Part shown: positions 40,009-52,600 of the stretch, piece after piece | Layout of the letters: each line of letters starts with the position of its first letter | Position numbering within the stretch: position 1 is the stretch's first letter | From: Bradysia coprophila | Lineage: Eukaryota; Arthropoda; Insecta; Diptera; Sciaridae | DNA: 64,000 nt | NCBI RefSeq assembly: GCF_014529535.1 | Contig: NW_023503493.1 | Span: forward strand, 15,408,001-15,472,000 | Reading direction: 5' to 3' | Notes under the pieces: model-generated | Database searches by the model: none | What the model saw: the letters and a program-made list of their open reading frames with translations, nothing else | What the model was told of the DNA's origin: nothing | Translations under genes and position numbers: made by a program

Positions 40009-41571
40009 CTACCAACGAGAATTAGAAGAAGGAGGTGGTGGTGGCGGTGGCAGTAAAAGCGATTGTGGAAACGGTCCCATCGGTCCACTATTTCTCATTG
40101 GTGAATTCCAATTCGATTGTTGATTAGATTGTGGCAAATTTTGATGCCAACTATGATTAGCGGGTGGACCATAATTCCTATCATATCCTGGTGGACCATA
40201 GTTTCTATTTTGTCCAGGTGGACCGAAATGTCTATCCTGTGCAGGTGAACCGTAATTTCTATCGTGTCCACCTCCTCTATTGAAATTACCACGACGTTGT
40301 CTCGGTGTTCGTTGGCGGGTATTCCTTTTATTATTTCCATTTTGTGTTGGTGTTGAAGTTGGGGCTGCTGTCTCGTTCGAATCGCTTTCATTTATGCTGT
40401 TGTTTCGTCCCCGTCTCATTCTTCTAGCCTTTCGTTCTTCTTCATCATCAGAGAAATCCTGTGTATTCAATGGTTCGATATCGTTTTTCCAGCTCGCATC
40501 ACATCCTCTCTGCTTCATCAGTTCGGATACGGCAACGAAGGATGTGTGTTCAGTACGCGGTGCAACGTATACCAACGAACCGACGGTTATGCCTTTTTCC
40601 ACAATTTGTTTATTCGAGTTGAATCGCACACAGTACATCGGGCTATTTATGTTTCCAAGTACATCGAAAACGTGACCTAATGGTTTGGTTCCTTTGTCCA
40701 AAAATAAAATCGAATCAATGTCGATGGGTCGCGATTTTGGCAGTGAGTCGACAACAACTGAAAAGAATATTTGTGAAAACAATGGAACCCACGGTATAAA
40801 TCTTCCTTGACTTACCCAATTGATCCACAATTGACATAACTTTGCCAAGAATAACACATTCTTCCTCTGGTACGGAAATCTTTAAATCTTCAATGGGCGG
40901 CAACGAATCTATCGTAAATTCGCCTTCAACTCGAATGGGGCCTCTCGTTTTCGGGTCTGATTCTTCGAGATCGTCATCATCCAAGCTAATTATTTCATGT
41001 TGAACGCTGATCACCTCAATATCCGAGTCGTCGGACGATGTACTGAAGATGTGAATTTTATGAAAAAAATCTGTGATTGACTTTGTATCACTCGTACATA
41101 CCTCTCTTCTGAATCCGAACTGATGACACGATAATTACCAGCTGTTATGGTCTTCTGTAGCACCTCTTCGACATCATCAATGGCGACAACTTCACCACTT
41201 GATGATGAACCATCTTCAGATACTTCCTCTTCCGAATCTGAATCAGATCCGTACTGTGCGATCAATTTCAGCGCATTGGATTCGATAACACGAAGATCTG
41301 TGTCAGGAGCAGGAGTAATGTGTGTTCGCATACTTTCGGTTACACTTTGAGGAATGTCTGCTTGAGGAATTTCTGCATTGACGACTGGAACGTCTGAGTC
41401 GGTATCCATTGACTGAATCGATTGATCGGTTGCGTTGGGTACCGTATTTTCTTTGACTGGTAGCAATGTAACATTTGTTGCGGACTCGATGGGCTCTTTT
41501 AGCACCAACTCCATCAATTCACGTACTTCGGCACTGACATTTTCTGTGTCAGACATGTTGACTAATTTCAC
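40009..41571 (-). CDS. NAF1: H/ACA ribonucleoprotein assembly factor NAF1
   Basis: Three exons (complement of 41102-41571, 40816-41042, 40009-40757) join in frame to 481 residues. NAF1 binds dyskerin/Cbf5 in the nucleus during assembly of box H/ACA snoRNPs and is later replaced by GAR1. The family core is clear from about residue 200: DSLPPIEDLKISVPEEECVI, DQLVVVDSLP, IDSILFLDKG, GHVFDVLGNINSPMYCVRFN, VYVAPRTEHT and DASWKNDIEP. The N-terminal third is acidic and Ser-rich (SDSDSEEEVSEDGSSSSGEV). The C-terminus is Arg/Gly/Asn-rich with NYGPPG-type repeats and a poly-Pro run, as in other NAF1 proteins. Translation may start at the first ATG (41571) or at the sixth codon (MSDTENV), which looks more like a natural N-terminus. 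Introns are 58-59 bp. Confidence 0.93.
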
Positions 41572-42071
41572 AGGAAATAATTAACTGGAAGACAATCTAA
41601 TTCGTTCAATTACAGCTGAGTGTTTTTAAAAAATGAATGTTAGGTTGATGTCTCGTAATGTTAAACAAAACCCACGTGCGAATGACAGTCGATATTTCGT
41701 AAATTCACAGATGGGAATATTTTACGACGAACACTCGTCCCAGTAAGAAAATCGAAATTTCGTATTGTGCGAGGGTTTTTTGAATGTTAACGTGCACGAG
41801 AATTTTGTAAGTTTTTCTATATTTGAAAGTCTGAAGAGTTTTTAGGATTATGAGAAGTGGGTGAAACCTAAATCTCAGCACCTTGAAACACCTAAATGAA
41901 GAGTTTACAGAGCAGTTGTCTAAGATAGGGTACGTATGTTCGTTATTCCGAAGATACGGAACAAAAACGAGAACAAAAGAAGAAGAAATGACGGGGACAG
42001 ATATGGGATCCATTTGAAAGACAGGTGATCCTATTCACTCTTTGTTTTGTTTATTTACCGTGAATGTTAAT

Positions 42072-42402
42072 GTTTGGTTCTCGGTTGGAATCGGCGTTAT
42101 GTGTAATTCGAAAAAATACTATTTTGTGTGTTAATTTACTATATTTCGATCCTTGCTTGGGATCACCATCAGGCCAATTAGTCCAATTAGTTCTTTAAAT
42201 TCAATCAAATATGCAAAACGAGCATAGCTCACCCGACATAAATGTAATACATTTTTTCGAGAAGAAAGGTATACAAAATGCGATATCTCTAAATGAACGG
42301 AAAATAATTCCAATACAATGCTCTCTCAAGGATATTAACACACAAAAAGTATTTTTCGAATTACACATAACGCCGATTCCAACCGAAAACCATACCCAAA
42401 CA
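42072..42402. repeat. ~330-bp MITE with ~60-bp inverted repeats
   Basis: The left arm, containing TCGGTTGGAATCGGCGTTAT and continuing to TTTTGTGTGTTAAT, is repeated in reverse complement at the right end, with small indels at the outer tips. The short open frames inside are by-products. Confidence 0.8.
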
Positions 42403-42793
42403 TACAGAAAATCTTTTACTTCAATTGTTTTAACATCCCCTCACTATTGAGATCATCGCTTATCTTTTGTAATTGTTGTCCATTACAGATGAACTGAACA
42501 GCCATTTCTAAAGTCCTAAGCTAACTTGAAAGCAACCTTAATCCACTTAAAGGTTGATTGCAATACAACAGTGGTCATGACTCAAACTATCAATTTAGCA
42601 GAAGAGATAACAGAGTATAATCTGACTATGTCCAACTATGTAATTAATAGCCTAAGTTAAAATACTAAATAACAACCGGATAGTCCAACTGCCATGCAAA
42701 TATATTGATCCATCTATACATAACAGCCGAGTTAATAATGGAAGTTTAAAAATTTCAGAATTTCTTCACACAAAATTTTGTTTTGCCGTAGTT

Positions 42794-42914
42794 ATGCTTA
42801 ATTTCCTCTTACGCCGTTTACGCTCCGTTTGCACTCCGTTTACGCTTTAAACAATAAAAAATAGGCGTGGTTTAGCTAAACGGAGCGTAAACGGAGTAAG
42901 AGGAAATTAAGCAT
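42794..42914. repeat. 121-bp MITE with CTCCGTTT motifs
   Basis: Arms start ATGCTTAATTTCCTCTTAC and are exact over about 19 bp, then continue with CCGTTTACGCTCCGTTT-type sequence. The motif CTCCGTTTA also occurs in the arms of the MITE at 61616-61827, suggesting a common family. Confidence 0.82.
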
Positions 42915-43446
42915 TACAATTCTTTCAAAAAGGTGTATACTGGGACCGAGACCGAATAGATTAAAATAGTTTCAGATTTTCAATGATGTAAATACGTATG
43001 TGCCAATCAATCAAATGTACGCGTGTATTTGCTTTCTCTCTCCGCACACACATATAACTCTTGACATTTCGCGATTTCAAGTTGTTGGAAAAAGTTCTTG
43101 AAAAAATTGTCTTTCCTTAAAATTGATAAATGAAACTTTGATACAAATAAAGAACAATTTTGCTGATAATTTTTTCGAAAATAAATATCCACAGCAAAGA
43201 ATATATATTTCTCTTCTACGAATTGAATCGTCATATCAACACCGTGGTCTTTTCCTCTTCTTTTCAATACAAAAGTGCCAATTTGAAATGTTACACCAAA
43301 ATTGAACATATCGTTTTGAGAAATATTTAATAAATCAATTAGAATTAATTGGAGTGTAATTTAGTTAGCTGTTGCTGTTTGAATAGAACAGACGGTGTTA
43401 TTCCAATCAAAATTAAGTACAACGAACTCACGTATCACTTAGAAAT

Positions 43447-46041
43447 ATGGCAGAGAAAAAAGGCCAAGGTTACCTGAAATATGTCTTTGGAGGATTGTCT
43501 GGGTATGTAAAATTTTCTGTAACAGAACTTAATGAGATCGCTCTAAACGAACCGCAAATAGCTGGTTACATAATAATTTTTGGAATGAGTTACGTCAAAC
43601 ATGTATTCCGTTGCTACTATTACTGAACGCACTGATAACAGCACCAATTATGATTTATTACAGACAGTAATTTTGCTGTTTACCATTTTATTATTTCGGA
43701 TGGATGCAGATAACAATTCGGTCAAAAATTATCTCCTTGACTTTTCAGCAAAATATTTTTATTTGTTTCGCATTACGTTGTAACGCCATGCACAACTTTT
43801 TATTTGATTTATTCAAGTGAAGGCGAATTTCGAAAGTTCACCGGATACATGTACACTGCCTGCACGACCATGAATGCATACAAATTAAATTTCAGTTCTA
43901 AATTTTCCTCTAAATTTTCGTCAAAATGTCGATTTGATTTTTATGATTCAAAGATTCAACGCTAAAAATAACCAACCAATTTTCTCGGTCTTGTAAAATT
44001 GCCAGTTCTGTCTTCTGATTGAATTTAGAAAAATGTGTTAATTTATCTAGCTTTCAAGGTTTCCGTTAATACACGTCTACCGATTGTTGTTTACGTTTAC
44101 TGATCATTTGGACTGTATTATAATGCTGTTAAGCCGCATAATTGGTCGCGAATACAAAATGTTTTGTGTTGAAATTTAAACAAAGTACAATTCAACCGGC
44201 ATTTATCACCATGTCACTTCGTATCGACAAGTGTATGTTGATTTGTTGGTCTAAATATAATTAGCATATTGATTAGATGGACATATTCATTCAGTTCAAT
44301 TTTGTTAGAGTTTAAAGTTCTCTAATGAATATGTAGATAGCAGAAAGTCTTCATTTTCTGTTTGGACACAATAACACCATAAGGGGCTTGTCTAGCATAG
44401 CTTGTCGTCTTATGTCTAGCGTTGTTATCGCGTCTGGAGTTTATTCATAATCAATAATTTTAGCTAAGCTTGGGGCTTACCGAAGACTCGCTGATTTAAA
44501 ATGTTTGAATGAAAACGAATGCGACACAAAGTCCTAGTGCATAACGTGATTCGTTGTACACGCGTGTACTCTTCGTCGAAAAGAAAACTGATGTTGTCAA
44601 GTTGAGAATTCATGGGATTCATAAAAATTGTAATGAGTCATCGTTGCGTCATTGTTCTATCAATGTATTTAACTCACTGTAAAACCCTTTTGTTTCTTGC
44701 AAACCAAAGCCTCAGATATTTGCAATTTATAATTTTTTTTTGGCGTTTTGTAGATAGTTCCACCACCTCAACCAAAAACAAAATTTGCCCCGTTTCAGTC
44801 AATTGAGTACTCGTTAGAAACTAGATTCTCTTTTAGAGTTCTCCAACTTCTTTACCCACATTTTCACCTGACTCCACCTTTCGTAACCATACTAACCGCA
44901 TTCACCTTTAATCCTCTTCCAAAACCCAGAATGGGAGCCACAGTGTTTGTTCAGCCCTTAGATCTTGTGAAAAATCGAATGCAACTTCAAGGTGTCGGCG
45001 GGGCGCAAAAGGAATACAAAAACACGTTCGACGCATTTACGAAAATCTTAAAGAAGGAAGGAGTCGTCGGTATTTACAAAGGACTAGGCGCTGGGCTACT
45101 GAGACAAGCCACGTACACAACCACACGGCTGGGTGTTTATACTGGACTGAACGAGAAATATCGACAGTAAGTCCGCTTATTTGATATCTCTTGCTGTCTT
45201 TTCTTAAAATATTTCTTCTGTCCATTTTAGAACGACGAACAAGGCGCCAAATTTACTCGCTTCAATGGGAATGGGTATGATTGCTGGAGCGTGTGGCGCA
45301 ATGGTAAAGCATAGGCTTCAAATCATTATCCGTTTTGTTTTACACATTTCGCATGATTCTGAACTAGGTTGGAACACCGGCTGAAGTGGCACTGATTCGA
45401 ATGACAGCAGACGGCCGGCTACCATTGGCCGAACGAAGAAATTACAGTGGAGTGTTCAATGCACTCATTCGTATTACACGTGAAGAAGGAATTCTCACGC
45501 TGTGGAGAGGTTGCATTCCCACAATGGGTCGAGCTATGGTAAGTTAACAGAAAATGAATATGAATCGATAAAGTATTGATATATTCCCTTTCGTTTAAAG
45601 GTCGTTAATATGGCTCAACTAGCTTCATACACACAAGCAAAACAGTATTTGGTGAGCACATTCGAAATGAACGAGGGAATCAAAATGCACTTTGTCGCTA
45701 GCATGATATCTGGTTTCATAACAACTGCTGCTTCGTTACCAGTTGACATTGCTAAAACAAGGTAACAGTGACCCTGAACTTCACAGTCTAGCCATATCTT
45801 ATTGACGCTTTTCGTTCGAAACAGAATCCAGAACATGAAAACCGCACCGGGCGGCGTACCTGAATACAAGGGATCAATTGATGTTCTAATCAAAGTATCC
45901 AAACACGAAGGGGTATTCTCGTTGTGGAAAGGATTCACACCATACTTTGCTCGTCTGGGTCCGCATACCGTCATCACATTCATTCTGATGGAACAGATGG
46001 CCACGTATTATCAGAGCTATTTGGCCCAATCGAAGGTGTAA
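43447..46041 (+). CDS. Mitochondrial 2-oxoglutarate/malate carrier (SLC25A11)
   Basis: Six exons (43447-43502, 44930-45166, 45231-45303, 45368-45538, 45601-45761, 45825-46041) keep phase and encode 304 residues, the usual size for this inner-membrane antiporter. It exchanges cytosolic malate for matrix 2-oxoglutarate in the malate-aspartate shuttle. The three mitochondrial-carrier repeats are intact. Signature motifs: PLDLVKNRMQ in repeat 1, PAEVALIRMT in repeat 2 and PVDIAKTRIQ in repeat 3; the Pro-Ala-Glu variant in repeat 2 is typical of the oxoglutarate carrier subgroup. GLLRQATYTTTRLGVYTGL, on the second helix, is nearly invariant in this family. The first intron (1.4 kb) is much longer than the others (57-65 bp). 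AATAAA hexamers at 46426-46431 and 46449-46454 mark a likely 3' end. Confidence 0.95.
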
Positions 46042-46624
46042 TTTGTCGGCTTGAGGGAGAGTTGTGAGAATCGTTTTTGGAATGAGAATCAACGATGCAG
46101 ACGATCATACGTCGATTAATTGCAATTTAATTTCACTTTTTTTTTTGTTGAACGGAAACTGGATTTATAATTACCTCGAATGAACATTCTATTTTACTTT
46201 TTACAAATCTTTTATTTTTGTTATATTGAAAATTCTATTTTGTTTCTGTCGAGACTTGGTCTACGTTTAACGAGATCAGATCAATTCTACTTGTAAATAA
46301 TTAATAATTTTATGTGAGAATTTAGAATTCTTAATTTTCGTTTAGAATGTGATATGCAAAAGAAAACAATTTTGAGTCAACTTAACAGCGGAACAACTGT
46401 GCCAACCGCTCAGTCATGAAACGACAATAAACTGTACATTTTTTGTGGAATAAATTTTGTCTGAAGTTTAAAAATTGATTTTAACAAACGAACGATTACT
46501 TGCTTGCAGACCATACAGTATCATGTTCATTACGCTGAATGTAGAGTACTTTGGCCCAATCGGCGAGTTACAATTTTACAGCAGCAGTTTTCATTATTCC
46601 CTCCACTGAAAGTTTTACACTCGC

Positions 46625-46753
46625 GGAATTTTGAAAACCGACACATTTCGTGGTTTACTGGTTTTTGGTGAATTTCGCATGTATTTTTATATGGAGAAAT
46701 CAGAAACTCAAGTAAAACACAGAACGAGAAAATGTGTCGGTTTTCAAAATTCC
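46625..46753. repeat. 129-bp MITE-like inverted repeat
   Basis: The 24-bp arm GGAATTTTGAAAACCGACAC (then ATTT) at 46625-46648 recurs exactly in reverse complement at 46730-46753. There is no coding sequence between them. Confidence 0.8.
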
Positions 46754-47390
46754 TTGTAATACCTTTCCTTCAAATTTCCTGTAATACCAGAAAATACGGA
46801 AAAATGTGGGTAGCAAAAGAAGTTCGCTAGATTGAAAATATAGGACGATACGACAACTTGAGTAATTCTCAACCAATTTGGATGATTCGTTTTTAAAGTG
46901 CGTGTAATTCAGTCCCAGAGGTTAAGTTCGAAGCTGAGCTATGTGGGACGAAGTATCTGGAAGCGTTCGAAGATGGGCTATGTACCCTAGTAGAAATTTG
47001 TTTCATTTTCCTATTGGAAAAATTCCCACTTCCACGTTGGAATTTCTCCATAATTTCCAAGTAAATTCCGTGGAAAAATGTTTACAAATTGCAACGAAGT
47101 TCCAATATAGGTTGCACTGTTACACATGTAAACACAATTGAACGTATAATGCTTCATTGGTAAACACTATACTATAAACGGCTCAATTTTTTTTAATCAG
47201 ATTTTCTTTACCACTCGATTAATAAAATCGTATTGTGCATAATGTGTTCATGAACTATTTTGCAAAAAGTTCTTTTTTATACACGATATCAGCACGATAT
47301 AAATTAGCAAAGTTGACGAGAAGCCAATCAAAATATTGAATTTGTTGTTAAACTGTCATTTTGACTTTGAGGGTTATGTAACACTACCAG

Positions 47391-47558
47391 TGGAAAGTAC
47401 CCACATCAAAATTATGTTCCTGTTTTTACCATCATACCATCAGTAGTGGTGTCTTCTGAATGTATAGTACACCAATCGATTGTAGTTGCTGAAAAAATTA
47501 ACAATCGGATAAAAGCATCTAATTCGAACGATAATAAATCCTTAGTAGGTGTCGATGT
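47391..47558 (+). other. Candidate exon 1 of an unrecognised gene
   Basis: Open from an acceptor-like ACTACCAG at 47390. The frame encodes a balanced segment (YPHQNYVPVFTIIPSVVVSS, then a hydrophilic stretch) and ends with possible phase-0 donors, GTAGGT or the following GTATAG. It pairs in phase with the candidate at 48544. The opposite strand also has a 70-codon open frame here, so orientation is uncertain. I recognise no family. Confidence 0.25.
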
Positions 47559-47678
47559 ATAGTAACAATCAAAGTCAAATGTAACATGAAAGTTTAGCTC
47601 ACCCAAAGAACCTTGTTGAAACATTAGGGTCTATTCTTTGGAATAAAATGGACTGTTGCAGTGAGAAAAATGTACATT

Positions 47679-47990
47679 GAGTGGCCGAGTACGCTAAGTC
47701 GTTAGGCTAGTGATATGTGCACCGTGGGTTCGATCCCACGACGAGTCAAAGACGATATAAATTATAATCGTGTATTCAATAACAAAAGTTCAAAAGTTAC
47801 AAAATACGAGTTATCGTATTTTTTGTCGGACTGGTCGGTTGATAAAAAAAAATACAGTTCAATTTTACCGACATTAGCACGTTCAAAGTTTAAAATTTGA
47901 AAAAATTCGAATGAAATTGAATGACTGGAATGTTGACTGAAAACATTTGAAAATAATAGATTCAATTCATAACCAATAGAAAAAAAAACT
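47679..47990 (+). mobile_element. tRNA-derived SINE
   Basis: A perfect RNA polymerase III B box (GGTTCGATCCC, 47727-47737) and an A box (TGGCCGAGTACG, 47682-47693) sit 33 bases apart in a tRNA-like head ending near 47747. About 240 bp of unrelated body follow, then an A-rich tail near 47980. The T-arm cannot form a standard 5-bp stem with a 7-base loop, so this is not a functional tRNA gene. TAAGTCGTTAG in the head is shared with the insertion at 38.2-38.8 kb. Confidence 0.65.
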
Positions 47991-48040
47991 TAAAACGTCG
48001 TCCTGCACTTAGTAGTTCTGAAGCTGTTCTTATGAGGCAG

Positions 48041-48191
48041 TTACTTAGGTCTAAAATCTGGTGATTTTCGGTAACAGTCTTTCATTTTGTTTGCACATTT
48101 CCTGCGATCCTGCGATCGTATTCGATTTTTTACAAATTCTCGGGCGGCTCTACTAATTTGTTGTTGTCGCTTACGTTCAATGTTCATTCTG
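48041..48191 (-). other. Candidate terminal exon on the minus strand
   Basis: Follows a good acceptor (AATGATTTCAG read on the minus strand) and encodes MNIERKRQQQISRAAREFVK followed by a Lys/Arg/Cys-rich tail ending SPDFRPK and a stop. The composition is that of a real basic protein tail, but no upstream exon or family can be assigned. It would lie inside the intron of the plus-strand candidate, so at most one of the two models is likely to be right. Confidence 0.28.
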
Positions 48192-48543
48192 AAATCATTT
48201 GAACGAATGAACAATTTCAGAAGTTGCACGGTCAGACACATTTACATGCTATTTTCACTCATTATGCGCTTTACAATTACGTTTTATAATTACCTGGTAA
48301 AATAGCCTTTTAATGTTACCAAGGAACGCTTGTAAATCAATAACTTATAAATGGAAGAACCAACTCGAGCTTACAGAAAAAAATATTTTTTTCAAATGAG
48401 CTATTGAATGAGCGGCATACTTAGTTTATGCGATTGAATTAAATACAAAATGCAAATGTGTGAGTGTGAGTTGTATATGAAGCAGCTCGGACAATAGTGA
48501 CCGTTTTCCAACATTGGATTTTTTCCAACAATATTTCTACTAG

Positions 48544-48670
48544 GGTAAGACGAAGAATCTGGAAGCTATACTAGAAAAACAGGATTTTACACTGTTGATT
48601 AAAGCTTCAATCGAAAAGGAAATTGGTACTCGCAATATTCCTTCGTCAAGCGAGTCGCCACCGGTCATCG
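48544..48670 (+). other. Candidate exon 2 of an unrecognised gene
   Basis: Acceptor TTTCTACTAG at 48543, donor GTAGGT at 48671, open throughout. It encodes a hydrophilic helix-like segment (NLEAILEKQDFTLLIKASIE) followed by a Ser/Pro-rich stretch. It starts in phase 0, compatible with the candidate at 47391. No further exon was found downstream. Confidence 0.27.
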
Positions 48671-49248
48671 GTAGGTTTTTATTTTTGCAAATTGGTGCAC
48701 ATGCATTAGTACCGTACATATACCCTCTTAAAACTTCTGTTTCCTTCCATCTACTATTTTTCATAATGAAACAAATAGGAAGAATAATGTCATCAGTCGA
48801 TGCCCAGATTTGAATTGGTAGACATCTTTTGTTGGTGAGCTACCACGAAGTTGATATTTGAATATCAAAGTTGATAGTTGACAAACAACTTGATAGTAGT
48901 TAGCTAACAAGTTGGTAGTGCTAACACACGGGTTGGCCAGGTATTGCAGTACCGCCTGGATCGGCCCAAATAAACTTTTTCAAAAACAAAACGAAAAAAT
49001 TGACCGAATGGTTGATAATTGTGAACGCTTTGTGTCTTGACTGAAAATCATAGGTCATAACACTCTTTAATGTTTCTCACAAAATGTTCACTGAGATTGA
49101 AAATACCAAGCCCTTATGGCATTACCTCCGTCCATTACCTTTGCTAACATTTCATATCTTTCACGTAAAACCTATCATTATGAACTTGAAGACGTATTTT
49201 TGGCCGTAAGATTTATTTATCACCCAATTGGCCGTTTTTTGTCACCAA

Positions 49249-49512
49249 TTTTGGCCGTAAGCAAAGCACCAAGCAGGGTAACAGAAAAAAATAAAGTAGG
49301 TAATTTTGGCAGTGTCAAATGTCATTTTTATTTTATAAGATTTTTACACTCTTAAAAATGCGGTAAGAGCCAAGATATATTCGAAAAATAGGCACGAACA
49401 TTCTTTCAATGAAAATATGATCACTGAAATGTACATTATTTTAACAAATAATCTAACATCACGTTAGCAGTCTGCATACAAATAACTAAATTACGTAACT
49501 GAATGTAAATTC
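49249..49512. repeat. Left remnant of a foldback element split by the copia insertion
   Basis: CCGTAAGCAAAGCACC-AGCAGGGTAA at about 49254-49280 is repeated in reverse complement at about 54040-54064, on the far side of the copia element, and AGTGTCAAAT follows on the inner side of both arms with different spacing. If copia is removed, the two arms enclose about 440 bp. Confidence 0.45.
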
Positions 49513-49665
49513 TGAAGAATTATCCAGTCCAGTATCAGTGGAAATTCAGAGTAAAGCAAAAATAGCGACTGTTATATAAGAAACGTATAATTCGAATGAA
49601 GTAAAATATTTAATACAAGATTGAATTGCCAACTAGATTCGTGTAGATCAAATTGATTTCCAACA
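49513..49665 (-). repeat. 3' LTR of the copia element
   Basis: 153 bp, identical to the LTR at 53729-53881. On the minus strand it begins TGTTGGAAATC and ends TTCA. It starts seven bases after the gag-pol stop codon. An AATAAA-like AT-rich stretch within it could supply polyadenylation. Confidence 0.96.
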
Positions 49666-49672
49666 CCACCTC

Positions 49673-52600
49673 TCAATTTGATAGTCCCAATCTCTCCCGT
49701 AACTTGACAAACTGCTTCGGTGGTAATGGCTTCGTCATGATATCGGCCAATTGATCTTCGGACGGTACATATTCAATTCGTGTGTCTCCATCCAACAATG
49801 TCTGACGAATGAAATGGTATTTCGTATCTACATGTTTCATTCGCTTGTTATCCTTCGGTGTGTCAGCAATTCGAATGCACGATTGATTATCTTCATACAG
49901 TGTAGTGGGCTCATCACATTCGACTCGAATCTCTTTGAGTAATTTTCGAAGCCAGATTGCCTCACACGCACATTCGGTCAACGCAATATATTCTGCTTCG
50001 GTTGATGATAAACTTACAGTGGTTTGCTTTCGTGAAGACCAGGAAACAACATTTCCAAACACTTGGAAAACGTAGCCAGATATTGATTTTCGGTCAAAGG
50101 GATCGTTCGCCCAATCAGCGTCAGCATATCCGGTTAACGGTTCAGCATTTTCATTACGCTTGTAGACCAATTGCAAATTCAATGTACCCTTGATGTACTT
50201 CAAAATTCGTTTCGCATACATGAAATGTTCCTGATTGTAATTTCCTTGATATCGACTGAAGAAATTTGCTGATGCTGCCAAGTCTGGCCGGACAGACAAT
50301 GAAACGTACATCAGGCAACCAATCAACTCACGATACGGCAAATCATTGTCAACATTTCCGGTTTTCCCCAATTTCAATCCAACTTCCATTGGCGTCACCA
50401 CCGGTTTGCAATCACCCATTTCGAACTTATTCAGTGTATTGATCAAGTATTGCTTTTGACTGAACATCATCGTACCGCTAGCTGTATCTCGTACCATGTG
50501 TATTCCCAAATACGTTTCCATTTCACCCAGATCAGTCATTTCGAATTCTTCCGACAATTTTCTCTTCAACCACTGAATTTCTTGTAAAGAGTTGCTGATC
50601 AAAATCAGGTCGTCGACATACAATAGTAAGAAGAACTTTGTTCGTCCCATGAACCGAATGTACAGGCAGCTATCTGATTCAGTTCTCTGAAAACCTGATT
50701 TAACCAAAAAATTGTGCAGACGCAAATTCCACATTCTAGGGGATTGTTTCAGGCCGTAAATAGATCGTTTCAATTTGCATGTCTTGTTTCCAATTTCGTA
50801 TCCTTCCGGTTGAACCATGTAAATTTCTTCATCCAGAAAACCATTCAAAAATGCCGAGTTCACATCCATTTGATGAATGTACAAGTTTTCATGGCATGCA
50901 ATTGCCATAAGAGTCCGAAATGTTGTTAACTTTGCGACCGGTGCATACGTCTCATTGTAATCGAATCCTTTCTTTTGCGAGTATCCCTTTGCACATAGCC
51001 GGGCTTTGTATTTGTCAATCGTTCCATCAAATTTGCGTTTGATTTTAAAAACCCATTTGCTTTTGATTGCTTCTCGATTACTGGGTAAATCACAAAGTGT
51101 CCACGTCTCGTTCTTCATCAGTGAATTATATTCTGCATCCATTGCTTCCTTCCACAAATTCCAATCACTTCTACCTTTTGCTTCCTGTAGAGACAATGGA
51201 TCATTCTGTACGTATTGCTCTGCATTAAGAGCCATATTTGCATTGAAACGATCATCAGTATACCAGTCTGGTGCGCGTCGATTTCGCTCGCTTCGCCTCA
51301 ATGGTACCGAATCATCCTGCGATTCAGAATGTGATGATGTACCACTTCCAAGCTCTTCGTTTGTCATCGTCGTTGTTGCTGGTTCAGATCGTGGCTCGTA
51401 ACGATGATTCTCTTCGTAAATGTCAACGCAACTCTCCTTTTTCGTTACACCACTTTCATCGAATGTAACGTTCCTTCCAACAACAATTTTACGCTTTTCC
51501 GGATCGAAAAGTCTGTACCCATTCGTCGTGTAACCCATCATAACTGTCTTAACCGCTTTCGAATCCAATTTTGTTCGACATTCTTTCGGCACATGATTGT
51601 ATGCAATTGAACCAAAAATTTTTAAATATTTCAAATCGGGCTTCTTACCAGACCACAATTCTGCAGGCGTTTTCAATGCATTTTCACCTACCAAAGCGCT
51701 TGTAGGACTTCGATTTGTTAAAAATGTTGCTGTCAGAACCGCTTCATTCCAAAATTGTTTTTGAACTTTCCCAGCCAACACCATCGTGCGTGCCTTTTCC
51801 ATCAACGTTCGATTCATTCTTTCGGCGACCGAATTTAGTTCTGGATTGTACGGTACAGTGTGATTGAATTGTATTCCTCGTCCTACACAAAAATCGAGGA
51901 ACTCGTTCGAAGAATTTTCTCCACCATTGTCACCCTTCATTCGCTCGATTTTGGTATTTACGTACACCAATATATTCGGGCCAGAACAATATTCACCAAT
52001 CTTGGATTGAAAATGGGTCTCAGCCATGGCAGTGTATTGTTGAAACTTACTGAAAACTTCGCTCTTTCTTTGCAGCATGTAGACCACCGTGAAATGTGTG
52101 TAATCGTCGATAAAGGTCACAAAATATTTTGAACCTTCCCATGCAACGGGTACAATTGGACCACAAACATCCGAATGTATCAACTCTAATGGACGGTTTG
52201 AACGACGATCAGTCCGTGCCGGAAAAGGGTGTCGTGATTTCTTGCCAAGAACACAGGGTTCACAAAATTTTAGCACGTTATCCTTGCTCTTCAATTCGAT
52301 GCCTGTAACCATCTCCTTACCAACCAATTTCTGTAAATCCGGCATATTCAAATGACCCATTCGGTTATGCCACAAAATTTTGTTGTCTTCTGCACAAATT
52401 CCAGCGAATTGTTCTTCTTCGATTATCAACTCAATTTGATACGTATCACCACTTCGTTGAGCGACATACACGACTTTGTCTTTATACAGGATGTAGGCTG
52501 CTCCATTTTTGAAATGTATTTCCATGCCAGCTTTCTCCATTTTTCCGATGGAAATCAAATTGCAGCACAAATCCTCCATGTACAGTACGTCCCTCAGACA

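Larger units (their letters stand above)
41572..43446. other. Divergent intergenic region NAF1 / carrier
   Basis: The 1.9 kb between two divergently transcribed genes contains two MITEs (42072-42402 and 42794-42914) and otherwise AT-rich DNA. No TATA box stands out before either gene, as is usual for housekeeping genes. Confidence 0.55.
46460..49512. other. Intergenic region with repeats and weak candidate exons
   Basis: Between the carrier gene and the copia element. It holds a small inverted-repeat element (46625-46753), a tRNA-derived SINE (about 47679-47990), three candidate exons listed separately, and from 49249 the left remnant of a foldback element. Elsewhere it is AT-rich with no recognisable gene. 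Confidence 0.5.

Noticed and set aside
47679..47747. Functional tRNA gene
   Set aside because: A and B boxes are present, but the T stem does not pair with a 7-base loop and no acceptor stem forms. Treated as a SINE head.
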